Positions 1-11,132 of a stretch of 64,000 nucleotides of DNA are shown one piece after another. The first letter of the stretch is position 1. Each line of letters starts with the position of its first letter. The DNA lies in the NCBI RefSeq assembly GCF_048544455.1, contig NC_133537.1, positions 20,335,541 to 20,399,540 on the forward strand, read 5' to 3'. Position numbers and translations under genes: made by a program. The notes beneath the pieces are model-generated. The model searched no databases. It was not told the origin of the DNA and was given only the letters and a program-made list of their open reading frames with translations. Origin of the DNA: Silene latifolia (lineage: Eukaryota > Streptophyta > Magnoliopsida > Caryophyllales > Caryophyllaceae).

Positions 1-1068
1 AGTTTCTAAACATCATTTTACAAAACCTAATCAAACGTACGACGCTCTAATCACTTCCAATATCTCCTGTGTGTGTGTGTGGACAATCTTAGCAATCGTA
101 TTCAACCTTTCATCCTTTCGTCGGTAAGTCTTTGTCCCCATGTTTGTTGATGGTTAATTCTAGGGTTTGCCTTTAATCATGATTTGGGGGAAATGGGGTT
201 TTGCAATTAGTAATTGTGTTATGTGATTATTGTTTAGGCGAGGACTTCATAGAGGAGCCGTTCTAGTGCCTGATTCTCTGCATTGCTGTTGTTGCTAAGG
301 TAGGGTTTCCCTACTCAGTTTCTGTTGATTGAATTAAGATGTGATTGTATTGTGTTGACTGTTATATGCTAATCATCGGAGTGTTGGTGTTGTGGTGGTG
401 GTTGTGATGTGGTGGTGTTGTGATGATTGTGGTGGAGTCACTTGCGGGAGTGGCTTCACGCCCTAGTTCGCCCTCCGTGGAACCCGTCACGGGAGGGGAT
501 GTGGACATTAAGGGACAGGGTTATTGCTTGTTGATGAGCGGGATTTAGGTGGGGATTGGCTGCGGTCCCCCACTGGCGGCTAGGATTATCTGTTGCGATG
601 GGTAATCTGGCAGGGCTACACACTTTGGTGTGTAGTCGGTTACTGTGTGAGATCGGGAGACTGGGGATTGAGGATGATCAGCTGGTTACCTTGTGCTTTT
701 GTCTTATTTTGATTGAGCAGTACTGACCCGTTGTTGTTTTATGAAATCTACGGTGATCAATTTGGAGATGGTGAGCAGGCTGTGACAGGTATTGCATTTG
801 GTGAGCTTGGGGCGGTCATGGGGGAGTCATCACGCCAGATGTAGTGTCATCGTCATGAGTCTTAGCATATGATTTTGTAGTTGTTAGCATTCGGATTCAC
901 TTTTATTGGTTTTTGAAACTCTGTAACCTTTTTACATTTACAGTATTTTACTAAATGTGATTGGGACAGTTGTTTTTGATATGTACTAACCTCGGACAAC
1001 CGAGATGGTAACAGCCTTTCATGCTAGGGTAGTCCTGGTAAGGTACCTTGGTATGAAGGGGTGTTACA
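1..1068 (+). repeat. Partial Ty3/gypsy LTR, plus-oriented
   Basis: This stretch is homologous, in inverse orientation, to the LTR at 3819-5160. Shared landmarks include the block around 'CACACTTTGGTGTGTAG', the 'GTGGAGTCACTTGCGGGAG' block and the 'TAGGGTTTCCCTACTC' block. It ends in TGTTACA at 1068, matching the other LTR's end, and the reverse transcriptase frame of the surrounding minus-strand element resumes directly after it. Its start lies left of the window, so it may be a solo LTR or the 3' LTR of a plus-strand element. No gene is seen in it. Confidence 0.75.
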
Positions 1069-1697
1069 GATACACTAGGTCTAATGTATCCCTTCTCAAT
1101 CAGATCATCCAGCTGCTTCCTTAGCTCCTCCAACTCTTTAGGACCCATACGGTACGGTGCCTTAGAAATTGGCCCCGTCCCCGATTTCAGTTCAACGCTG
1201 AAATCTATCTCCCTCTTCGGTGGTAATCCCGGAATCTCCTCTGGAAAAACGTCTGGAAACTCTCCCACCACTGGTATCTGCTCAACTGACGGACTCTCCA
1301 CTCTATGATCTCTCACAATGCATAAGATCTACGGGCACCCCTTCCTCAGGTAGGACTTCAAGGTCACTGCTGCAATCAACTTGACTTTGGGTTTGACAAC
1401 AAACCCTTGATAAGACACACTAATCCCCTTAGGACCTCTCAAAAAAACCCTCTTTTGATGACAATCTATCTTAGCCTTGTACTTTCCCAACCAATCCATA
1501 CCCACGATCATCTCAAAACCCTCCAAAGGAAACTCTAACAAGTCTACAGGTAGATCAACTTGCCCAACTATCATAGACACACCTCTATACAACCGCCCAC
1601 AAGATACAGACTCACCCGAAGGTATAGAAACTTCCTCCCTTACAGACTCATACTCACTCAAACCGAACCGTTTAGCATGACTTGATGATATAAACGA
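1069..1697 (-). pseudogene. gypsy protease end and reverse transcriptase start
   Basis: After the protease active site (DSGAS, just upstream near 1700) there is an in-frame TAG at about 1695. The frame then reads through the linker and into the RT N-terminus, with the typical gypsy signature [20 protein letters not shown] and the RT entry [18 protein letters not shown] near 1090-1290. The frame stops being RT at 1068, after 'GYIRPSVS', exactly where the inverse LTR starts. The catalytic YVDD palm motif is therefore absent. The family normally polymerises cDNA from the element RNA inside the virus-like particle; this copy cannot. Confidence 0.8.
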
Positions 1698-2038
1698 CTA
1701 TGACGCTCCCGAATCAAACAAAACAAAAGTAAAAACTCCATTAACAAGAAAGGTACCAGTGATAACATGAGCATCATCCTCAGGTGATTTCTTCTCTATC
1801 ATAAACAGTTTGCCACTGGTCTTCTGCCCACCTCCCTGGACAGTACTAGCTGAGGTAGCCGGCTTAGCAGCCGACCCCTGGTTGGTGTTGTTGTTGTTCG
1901 CCGCCTGTCTCTGGTACGCTATTGCGGTTAGCCCCACCTTGGTTACTCTGACCTCCCTTGTTGTTCCACGACCCAGCCGGCCTGTTACTAGCATAGCTCT
2001 GCGTAGGACCCTGAGAGAAACTCCCATGTGACGGTCTC
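1698..2038 (-). pseudogene. gypsy gag C-terminus to aspartic protease
   Basis: The minus strand encodes a Q/N-rich linker, then a conserved run 'GKLFMIEKKSPEDDAHVITG' and the retropepsin active site FDSGAS near 1700. Relative to gag the frame is shifted in the Q/N-rich part (about 1910-1940), and a TAG lies at about 2039. In the family the protease cleaves the Gag-Pol polyprotein. Here the stop directly after the active site would end the product. Confidence 0.75.
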
Positions 2039-2041
2039 TAG

Positions 2042-2961
2042 AAACCCCCACTCACAGCACTAGTGCACTCATGCCTCTTGTGGCCCATGCCGCCACAGTT
2101 AAAACAAGTCATACCCCAGTTGCTACTACCACTCCCACGACCGCGCCCAAAAGAAGCCCCAGCACTAAACCCTGAACCCGATGAATATGCCCTTGCCTGG
2201 TTGTGGCCACTCTTCTTCTAACTCGACTGGCCACCTCCCTCACTCTCAGCCTTCCTCTTCTCAGAGCCTCTCTCCCTAGTCATCTCAACCAGTCTCTCGG
2301 CCTTCCCATCACGCTCATAAACCTCTTTCACATCAGTAAGAGCCCCTACCGGTAACTTCTCCATAATCTTAGGGGTCAACCCCTTTTCAAACCTCAATGC
2401 CAAGTTCTCTTGGCTCAACCCCATATCTTCGGCATACTTAAACTTCTCGTTAAACTTATGGTAGTACTCAGCAACGGTCATCTCAGACGTCATCTTAAAA
2501 TCATCAAACTCTTCCCTCAGCTTACTACGCACATGTTCGGGCACAAACTCACGCCTCATAGCCTTCTTGAACTCATCCCACGGTATCGCAGGTAGCCCAT
2601 GTTTCATATACAACTCCCGAGCACTCACCTTAACCTTATCCCACCACTCACCGGCCGCTTCCTTCAAGTAGAACGCAACTTGTTCCACTTTCAACTCCTC
2701 CGGGCAATGGACTAACTCGAGAATGTTCTCCATCTCTCTATGCCAATTATCCAGCAGAATTGGCGCCCCTGTCCCCTTATAATCTTTAGGATTGAACCTC
2801 GATATGTGAATGCTGATCTTGGAATGATCAACATCTTTATCCTTTCCCACTCTTTTTAAAGCATCTGTGAGAGCATCTTGGTGCTCCAACATCTTTACTA
2901 TGTCATCAACGGTCATACTCTCAGCTCTAGCATACAACGCGGTTCTCTTTGGCGGCAGCTT
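2042..2961 (-). pseudogene. gypsy Gag (capsid and zinc knuckle), interrupted
   Basis: The capsid-like retrotransposon gag domain covers about 2300-2780, with the motifs 'AGEWWDK', 'WDEFKKAMRREFVP' and 'VAEYYHKFNEKFKYAEDMG'. The start was probably at about 2961, where PPKRTALYARAES follows a CTG that replaces ATG; the frame upstream comes from the palindrome repeat. An in-frame TAG at about 2215 cuts off the nucleocapsid part. Beyond the stop, in the same frame, lies a complete CCHC knuckle (CFNCGGMGHKRHEC, about 2066-2110). Gag would form the particle and bind element RNA. Confidence 0.85.
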
Positions 2962-3035
2962 GTAACTATATAAGAGAAAGGTAGACATAAACACATACAT
3001 CCCATATCTCAAACACGGATACGACCTGTATAAAA

Positions 3036-3336
3036 CCCACTCGATTGAGCCTCTCAACCCACTCGATCAAGTTGATGCCCCCTACTCGATCGAGTGCCTC
3101 GACTCCAGAACCTGACCAGAAAGCTGCTAAAAAGAAACTCGATCGAGTTGCCTACCCACTCGATCGAACTGACCCTACTCGATCGAGTTCCACCACCTAC
3201 TCGATCGAGCGCCCAAAAACTTGCTTCTGCCCAGAAAATGTAAAACTACCTACTCGATCGAGTCAGACCCACTCAATCGAGCCTCTCACCTACTCGATCG
3301 AGTGCCCCCCCACTCGATCGAGTCATGCAGACTCGT
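3036..3336. repeat. Cluster of the palindrome ACTCGATCGAGT in the gypsy leader
   Basis: About twelve copies of the 12-bp perfect palindrome ACTCGATCGAGT, some with one or two changes, are spaced irregularly by about 8-40 bp between the primer-binding site and gag. The same palindrome occurs twice more at 5028-5060, with two degenerate versions at 5098-5130, at the U3 start of this element's LTR. A long spurious reading frame (3045-3422) arises from the repeat; I do not call it a gene. Confidence 0.9.
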
Positions 3337-3803
3337 ATACACTACCCGCATGTTCATCTCACATTCCCGACTTTCTATACTATTTACAAAACGACAACAA
3401 CATCACATGTACTTACGCATAAAATTATATATATATTAACGAAATACTTCTCATAAATCTAACATACCACACTACACATCAAACATTATACTTTCATGCT
3501 TCATAATCAACCAACATACAATTCACATAACTATCAAGCTTAATCTCACATTTCCCACCTTTCACAAATATGCACCCACCAATTCACACCACCTACCACC
3601 ATATAGATATGCAAAGCACAAGAATAACACATAACGATCCCGACACGTACCCCATGTGACCGGTTCAAAATTGTAGGGAGAGTTCGCGACTTTAGGACGT
3701 CTCCCAAGCCTTTGCATTAGCTCCTACAACTTCTACCCCGGGTTCATTTTAATTTGACTCCCTATGTTCATTAGGTTCATTGGTTACAGGTTTCAGGATC
3801 GTC

Positions 3804-3815
3804 TCTCTGATACCA
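3804..3815 (-). other. Primer-binding site (initiator tRNA-Met)
   Basis: On the minus strand the sequence directly after the LTR end (CACA, then AAG) is TGGTATCAGAGA. This is the usual complement of the 3' end of plant initiator tRNA-Met. It fixes the orientation of the element and the inner edge of its 5' LTR. Confidence 0.85.
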
Positions 3816-3818
3816 CTT

Positions 3819-5160
3819 TGTGATACCCTCATACTCCAAGTGCCTTACCAGGACCACTTAAGGTATGAGAACGTCACCATCTCGGTTACCCGAGGCAATG
3901 ATAATCAAATGACAATGAAGAAACATAATTTAATAAACGATATAGTTTAAAGTGATTACATATTCAAGTGCCCAAAACTGATAAAAGTACAATACAAGTT
4001 CTCAAAATCCAAATGTGTCAAACAACTAAAGTATCACTGTGGAAGACTCTAAACTGCCTTGTGATGACACATCCCGGCTAACCCATGCGTATCTTCTCAT
4101 ACCTGTTCAACAACTGCTCACCACCCCCGAATGGATCACCACAGTTTTTAAAACAATAAACGGGGTCAGTACTAATTACACAAACAAAGTCACACTGAAA
4201 CAATCATACAAACAGCGCACGCACAATCCCAGTCTCCATCTCCAATCACCTCATAACTGACTACACACTAAAGTGTGTAGCCCTGCCAGAGTATCCATCG
4301 CAACAGATACTCTTCGCCGCCAGTGGGGGACCGCAGCCGTTCCCACCTAAGCCCCGCTCATCTCCATTGAGCTATAAACCCATGTTCATTAATGTGCACA
4401 TCCCTCCTGTGACGGGTTCCACGGGAGGTGAATCAAGGGCGTGAAGCCACTCCCGCAAGTGACTCCACTCAGTCAGGGACGCACCCCGAAGATCACAGAC
4501 AGTTATACAGTAATCACAATAACTTTACCAACAACCACCAGATCAGAAACCAATACAATAACTATTCAATACCAACAACATCAAACCAATCAAGCCATGT
4601 AATTAATACCGAGTAGGGAAACCCTACCTGAAATGCAAACACCAACAATAGATGATCAAGCAGCTAACTCAGAATCTCTCCTCAATGAATCCTCCTCCTA
4701 TACACACATACATACATACAATCATATAACCACCAACACCCCCAAATCCCCAAATTAGGGTTTAATCAAACTTAACAAAATGATAAGAAAACTATATGTA
4801 GAACTTACCCACGACGCAAGGATCACAAAGGTATGAAGAACGATGAAAACCGACACCTCTAGCTCCGGGATTTGCTAATAATGCGAAGGGATTAAGCAAC
4901 GTAACTTGAAACTTCTCCTTGATTGTGATTTAGGTTTTGTAAAAGTGTTTTATGAAAATATGACGAAAGTATATATATTAATCCGCATTATTAACAAACT
5001 CGTCGCAAAACACCCGTTAACCAACTTACTCGATCGAGTGACCCTTACTCGATCGAGTACCCATCAGACAGACTACTGTTTTGCGTAAAACCATACTTAC
5101 TCGACAGAGTAAGCCCCACTCGATAGAGTACCCTAAGAACCATAAAATCGTAGTATTACA
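3819..5160 (-). repeat. 5' LTR of the minus-strand gypsy element
   Basis: The LTR is about 1.34 kb, read 5160 to 3819 on the minus strand. It starts TGTAATACTACG and ends TATCACA, next to the primer-binding site. It shares long blocks with the partial LTR at 1-1068 in opposite orientation. Palindromes ACTCGATCGAGT lie near its start. Confidence 0.8.
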
Positions 5161-5548
5161 GAAAGATGGTCGGCAACCGGTTAACCACATGGAATTCTAT
5201 AATATGAAACACTCATCAGCACGAAATGTCATTGAAAGGTGTTTTGGGTTGTTAAAAATGCGTTGGGCAATACTTAGAAACTATAGTTTTTATAACCCGG
5301 ATACTCATACAGACATTATAAGTGCTTGTTGTCTTATTCATAATTTGATCCGTTGAGAAATGCGTTTTGATCCAATGGAAGCTTTGTTAGATACAAAATA
5401 TGGTAGACAGTTTATGAATAATGATGCAGATCATATAGCTACAATTAATACGTCTGAGTCTTGGACGGAATGGAGATACAACTTAGCTAAAGAGATATAT
5501 GATAGTTGGCAATTTCGTAGGCCTTTTAAGTTTATAGATTATGTTTGA
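5161..5548 (+). pseudogene. PIF/Harbinger transposase, C-terminal part (DDE_Tnp_4 nuclease)
   Basis: The frame resumes at the edge of the gypsy LTR and encodes the C-terminus of a HARBI1-like nuclease. It contains the family's 'NMKHSSARNVIERCFG' followed by 'LLKMRWAIL' and then 'ACCLIHNLIR', ending 'WRYNLAKEIYDSW' at 5548. A TGA at 5356-5358 interrupts 'HNLIR-EM', where the family is continuous. The N-terminal two thirds, with the first catalytic aspartates, are not in this window because the gypsy element lies in the gene. The enzyme would cut and paste DNA together with its Myb-like partner. Confidence 0.85.
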
Positions 5549-5724
5549 TTGCTTGTGAGATGTTTCAATTGTTTGTCTATCGTACCGTGAACGAGTTAGT
5601 TGTCCTATTGTAAACATTCAACTGTTATTCAATGAAGTACAATTTTTAATGTGTGTGTGTTTGCTCTTTAAAAACCTGTATACATAGTCTATTCATGAGA
5701 ACCGAAACTGAAGCTAGTATTGAA

Positions 5725-6700
5725 ATGATCGGTCCGAGAAGGTGGACTGTGGAGGAAGACCTCTCTTGGTAGATTTGTTGTTATCCTTACATTTGGATGG
5801 AAGATGGAAGGCTGAGGGTGGGTTCAAATCTGGTTATTTGGTTCATTTGGAGAAGTTAATTTCAGAAAAAATGCCAGATGCGGGACTTAAAGCAACTAAC
5901 ATCGAATCAAGATTAGGTTATCTCAAGAAACGGTTTAATGCATTGCTTGAGATTAAACAGAAGGGCAACGGATTTGGATAGGATGATGATCAAAAGATGG
6001 TAACCGGTGACCGCAAATTGTATGACGGATGGTGCAAGGTACTAATATAATGTCCTTTATATCTCTTTGCATATTATTTTTTCAATTCTAATCTCTCAAA
6101 CAACCAGAAATTGATCATGGTGTTTTTGCTGGTGTTGGTGGTGATTTTCGATACGGGTTTATCCTGACTGTTTGTGTACAGGCTTTCAATTTTGGAAGCA
6201 AGTTTATGACCAATGTATTTTGTGTTTTCTAGAGTCACAAAGATGCCAAAGGCATGTTTCGAAAATCATTTCCTTTGTTTGATGCAATGGAGATGATCTA
6301 TTCTAAAGATAGAGCAACAGGTGCTAAGGGCAATCTGCCTCTTGATAGAGATGACCAGGATGCAATTAATGATCAGGATGCAGTTAATGACACAAGCAAA
6401 AGTGCATAAGAAGAGGTTCAAAGTGTCGAACTCACTGAAGGATCCGAAACTAGTAAAACATGTGGAGATGAAAGTTTGAACCGACCAAGTAAGAAAATGT
6501 TTCGTAAAAACAAGGAGATCATGAATGTTCAAAAGAGTTTCGAAAATCTAATGGGAAGCATGATTGAAAATAGTAATGCTCAGATTGCTCAACTCACTAC
6601 TATGTTAGAAGCACCAAAGAATTACAAGGTCGGTTTACGTGAAGAATTAGGCAAGGTTCGAGGTATTCCTAGGGTCAACGTTCTTTGTGCTCGATTATGA
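5725..6700 (+). pseudogene. Myb/SANT-like partner protein of PIF/Harbinger element
   Basis: Two exons are visible. The first (about 5725-6038) encodes a trihelix/Myb-like domain: 'RRWTVEED', then after a frameshift 'LDGRWKAEGGFKSGYL' and 'NIESRLGYLKKRFNALLE'. Intron 6039-6232 (GT-AG) is followed by 'SHKDAKGMFRKSFPLFDAMEMIY', the typical second half of these proteins, and a C-terminal helical part ending near 6700. Decay includes a frameshift near 5750, TGG to TAG at about 5980 and a TAA at about 6408. In active elements this second protein binds terminal sequences and imports the transposase. It lies about 180 bp downstream of the transposase remnant on the same strand. Confidence 0.75.
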
Positions 6701-7190
6701 CGGAGAGCGATGTTGCTGTTTTTCGTGACTTGACGGACGAGGACGAGAAGTACGATTTTTTGGGCATGGTTTTGAGTAGGCCTTAGCTTGTTAGATGAAG
6801 ATTATGAGCATATACATGGCTGTGCACACTCCATTTTCTTATTCTCACATACAACAATTTAAGTTCTTATTTTTGATTTCGTAATTAGAACTCTTGTTTA
6901 ACAAAAATCTCTCGCTTGAGCAATGTAATAGACTGAAAAATTTGATGTAGTTGTGTACTGTGTGTACTTGTTTGGTAGACATTAAAAAAAAAATGTCAAG
7001 ATCCTTTTGTAATGTAAGGTGGCTGGAACTTTTACCCTTATACCAAACTTAAGGAAAGTTTAAGCAAGTAATTATTCCCAAATAATGCCAAACCAAAGGT
7101 CAAGGAAAAATCTCAGCTAGAATAAATTTCATGGGTAATTATCTCTCCCACACAAATGTCTCCCTCAATCATTGAGGGTGTACCAGGCAG
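6701..7190. other. No gene seen; downstream flank of PIF/Harbinger remnant
   Basis: AT-rich sequence without a supported reading frame. It may contain the remaining subterminal part of the Harbinger element, but I could not find a terminal inverted repeat pair. Confidence 0.4.
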
Positions 7191-7197
7191 GCCCTTA

Positions 7198-7764
7198 GGG
7201 CTTGCTTGAATTGAGAGTAAAGGGGGGGGGGGGGAATGAATAGGGGAGTGATATGTAAGGTGCGTTTTTCATGTTTGGTATGAGAGTAATTATTCACCTC
7301 CCGAATCTATTACCCTCATAAAGAGTAATGCATTATTCACCCTCCCCCTGGGTAATGATTAAGGGAGTAAAACATCTACTCAGTAATCATTACTCCTATG
7401 GGCTTGCCTGGAATCCATGGAATAATTCGGGGGTAAATTTTAACTGGGTGATAATTACCAGGTAAGTTAATTACTTGGGTAATGAGTTCATTGATGATAG
7501 GTTTGGCATAAGGGTAAAGATTACTGAGCAGATGTTGTAAGATTTGGAAAGAAAACATTATTTGGACTCTAATTATACCACCAACATCCTTCAATCCTCC
7601 ATCCATTCTTCATCTCCCTCCTTCCTCCCCTTCCATTACCCTTTATAATTTTTGTTATCAAAACACCCACATCCCATTTGCCCTCCCCTTCTCTCCCCTC
7701 CCTTCACCTCCCCTCACTCCCCCTCCCCTCCCCTTCCCTCCTAAAATTGTATCCAAACGGACCC
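7198..7764. mobile_element. MITE-like element with terminal inverted repeats
   Basis: The left end TTA-GGGCTTGCTTGAAT matches the reverse complement of the right end, TTA-GGGTCCGTTTGGAT. The interior has a G12 run near 7221 and long C/T-rich stretches (7610-7740). The flanks read TTA on the left and TAA on the right. They therefore fit either a TA duplication (Tc1/mariner) or a diverged 3-bp Tourist/Harbinger duplication. No coding capacity. Confidence 0.55.
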
Positions 7765-7766
7765 TA

Positions 7767-10700
7767 ATAGTTCCAGCTTTGCTTGTTCACAAACATAAAA
7801 GCGTTCTTATGAGGAATATGTTTAACATCACCTTCCAGTACAGAAGGGAAGCAAACGCCATTACTAATCTCATAAATCCTGCAGTAATTATCGGCTTATA
7901 ACGGCCAAAGTTTAGTGCTTGCATTCTTTAGCTAGCCCTACTAAAATGAAACAGAGAAAATGTTTTTATTATAGGTCTATATATCTAGTATGTACTTCCA
8001 TATATAAGTAACGAGCCGCGGCGAAGTTTGGATATACACATTCCCTGAAGCTTGACTCTCTATATTACCAAGCTGGAAATGCTGGAATGCCCACTTGATA
8101 GTGCATTCGAGCCTTTATCAAGAAGTGTTGCTAGGGTAGTTCGTAATCAAGGATCACACGTCAAGCTCCTTCTGGACATAAGACAGTTTCCGAGTCAAAT
8201 ATTGATTGATAATACATCTCGTCAGAGTATCACATAATTAATCAAAGACGTTCATGGAATGGTAAAAAAGCCATATTAGGAAACAGACATGGCGACAAAA
8301 TTGTAGAACGATTGTTCCACAGGATTCGATGACTAATACTTACAGCCTTGCAGTTCCATTTTCAGATTAGCCAATTAAAAGTCTATACATGCTCTAAGCC
8401 TAACCATGCCTAGAGACGTAGTCTAACCACCAACCTTGCTATCAGAACAAAAGGTAGTAACACAGTTTTACCATAAACTTGTTATAACGTCTACAACTTG
8501 AGATCCTAAGAGTCTGTCGAACTTCAACCAATATGTTTAAGGTTACTGGGCAAGCTGGGGGGAGCAAAATTAACTTAAAAAAAAAAACCCAATTTGTATC
8601 CGTCTTTCCTGATCCATGTCTGAGATTGAATTCAAAAGCTGGCACAAAAATTGGCTTTCATGTCAAATATTGTGCATTATGCTGAAGATATAAAGCAGAA
8701 ATATCGCCAAACCACCCTGTCTGCTCCTAAAGGCAACTAAATCCTCTGTTATATAGATCAACTCACATTAAAATCGAAGTTCTACCCACAAATTTTAGTT
8801 CTACAGTGTATACCAGCACGGCAGCACCTCATTGTGCGCTAAATCTTGACCCATTCCATTGTGGTTCGTTCAAATTACTGTAGCTTACACAAATCAGGAG
8901 TCCTACAACAAAAAACATCAGAATTTCTCATGGCTCCCTTGAAACCCAAAAAATTTAATCGAATACCTATTCATAATTGCATCAGCTACTCCCTATTATT
9001 TTCATGTCTATTAGCAAATGTATCATAACCACAAGTCAGGATGGAAGCACAACAATCCACGCCTAAACTGACTGAGAACATGACATACTGATTTGATCAA
9101 ACCCGAAAGTATCTACTATCCTAGCATTTTCATCTATTTATGTAAAGGAAAATTGCGCAATAAATCAAAATAAACAATGTCTCATACCACCTAAAAGTCC
9201 TAGTTCAATAGCATTTCATTCTGCAAAATATGCCAAAGTAACAGTAACAGTAACATAAACCTAATCATCATTCGCTTTCGCTACTCCCTTTCACTATTTT
9301 GTCGATTATCATCAAGGCGTCCTATCAATAAGCCTGAAAGTCACTAAAATTTCTCAAGTGGGGATAATCTGCCAAATTCAACAAGGTGTCCTATTTTGTC
9401 GATTATCAACAGTCCATAAGTTCAAACTTCTAAGACCATCAAATCTAAGTTAAAACATAAAGGTAACTTAAAAGAACAATGGTTTTCATAAAGACGTTCC
9501 ATGATGTTTATGAGCCTAGTTGAAGTGGTTTAGCATTTACAATCAAACACAAACTGAAGAGAACTACGTATCAGAACATATGCACTTAAACAAACTATGC
9601 AAAACAGATCGAACTCACTAGCCAGATAATGTAATTTTAATTTTGATAAAGCTATCAGACTCCGTGTGTTGAAACTTGAAAGCACAAAGAGGATGTTTCC
9701 AAATAACTCATAATAAAAATTGCCTTTGTACAGCGAAATTTCCAACAAAGATATAAGCCCACTAGTATATCCTTTTTTATTAGATGCACGCCAAATACCA
9801 ACTTAAACTCAAGAAAAACCTATTTGCGGCTCTACCATTATGTAAGAGTTGAACGAATTTATGCGCACACTAGAATATACTCCTAAGTCCTAATTAGATG
9901 TATGCCAAGTCGCCAAGTACCAACCTCACTACGAGAAGGACCAATTATACCGAATTTCCAATACCGAAAGACATTAGTATCCATCAAAATTATTCTTTCG
10001 AAATGCTCTTCCAGACAAACTGAATAAGTTTAGCTATTCATCAAGCACATGCAGCCTTCCCATGCATGCTATGATACTTCCAAGCCAAAAATTGGCTTTC
10101 GAAGCTTAAAGGAAGCAAAACTTAAACCAAGTCCAAGACTGGCTTTCAAAAGTAAAACATTTTACCTAAACATCTTAGTCCTATCCTAGAAACGGCTTAG
10201 TCCTCTGTTTCTTTCTCCCGGACAAAGTCATCTTCGCAATTTAAATCCAACAGGTAAGATATAATCTAGTCCACAAATGTCTTCTCATTAGGATAAATGA
10301 TTGATTATTGGTGAATGCAAAACCTAATCAGTAAGCATGCCCAACATTACAAAACTTGAGCCCGAACCATTCATCTATTTGGCTCTAAGAACAAAATTGT
10401 TTCATACAATTGGCTTATTATAGCCATTAGCCACTAATTAGAGCAATGATCGATTACTACAAGCAGCTATCAAATGACAACTAAACAGAACTCATATACA
10501 TAAAAGCAACAATCACGACATGGATCACAACACCAATATTACGAATAAGGAGCCTCTCCATTTCTCAAAAAGAAATGGAGGTAATGGAGGTCCATTACTT
10601 CTCAATAATCCGGATTAAAGCTGTTACTTACTAACAGATACTCTACATTATTTGGCATATATGGAGTACCATTTTCTTTTGATCGAGTATACTCCTTTTG

Positions 10701-11130
10701 TTTCCGTCATTTGTCTAAAATTCCCCTAATAAAAAGCAAAAGTAAACAGTTCAATGGGACCTAGGGAATATAACTTTAGCATACTAGAGAAAACAAAAGA
10801 AATGTGAAACCAAAACAAAGTACCTACGCATGTACACAACTACACATATTGAAAGAACTAAGAAGGAGACATTATGAAATAGCACGAAAGTGAAAACACA
10901 TTGAGCGGGCGGCTAGCAGGGACGCTCAAATCGTAGCTCCGCCACTAGTGCCTAAAACGGTTTTCCATAAAACTTCCGTAACTTATTAAACAAACAAAAG
11001 GGGTTGCACCAAAGTAGAGTTGGTGTAGAGTTGGCATACACACACATTAGAAAACTAAGACGATGAGAAGATGAACATGTCCGCGAAAACATAAAACTAA
11101 AACCGTTTCCCAGGAGACTTACCGCACCTC
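7767..11130. other. Intergenic DNA; no gene recognised
   Basis: About 3.4 kb of AT-rich DNA downstream of the GT34 gene. Reading frames are short (under 75 codons) and without recognisable motifs. A short duplicated phrase around 'TTTTGTCGATTATCA' occurs at about 9298 and 9391. The part next to 11130 presumably holds the 3' UTR of the GT34 gene, but no clear polyadenylation signal decides its end. Confidence 0.5.
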
Positions 11131-11132
11131 AA

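Larger units (their letters stand above)
1069..5160 (-). mobile_element. Decayed Ty3/gypsy retrotransposon (5' LTR, gag, PR, start of RT)
   Basis: Read on the minus strand the order is 5' LTR (5160-3819), a primer-binding site complementary to initiator tRNA-Met, a leader rich in a 12-bp palindrome, gag, protease and the first part of reverse transcriptase. The rest of RT, RNase H, integrase and the 3' LTR are missing because the RT frame runs into another LTR of the same family at 1068. Several in-frame stops and at least one frameshift show that it cannot make its own proteins. Its 5' LTR begins inside a PIF/Harbinger transposase gene that resumes at 5161. Confidence 0.85.

Noticed and set aside
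3045-3422. A 125-codon plus-strand reading frame, and a CRISPR-like look of regularly recurring palindromes
   Set aside because: The frame is produced by the ACTCGATCGAGT repeat and has low complexity. Spacing is irregular, spacers are short and the context is a plant retroelement leader, so it is neither a gene nor a CRISPR array.
7198-7764. Firm Tourist/Harbinger assignment for the MITE
   Set aside because: Flanks are TTA on one side and TAA on the other, which is not a direct 3-bp duplication. A TA duplication fits equally well, so the superfamily is left open.
8052-9748. Short frames of 60-73 codons downstream of the GT34 gene
   Set aside because: None has a motif, a family match or a consistent codon pattern; they look random.
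10600-10760. Possible Stowaway-like end (GTATACTCCTTTTGTTTCC)
   Set aside because: Only one end is recognisable and no partner or TA-flanked boundary was found.
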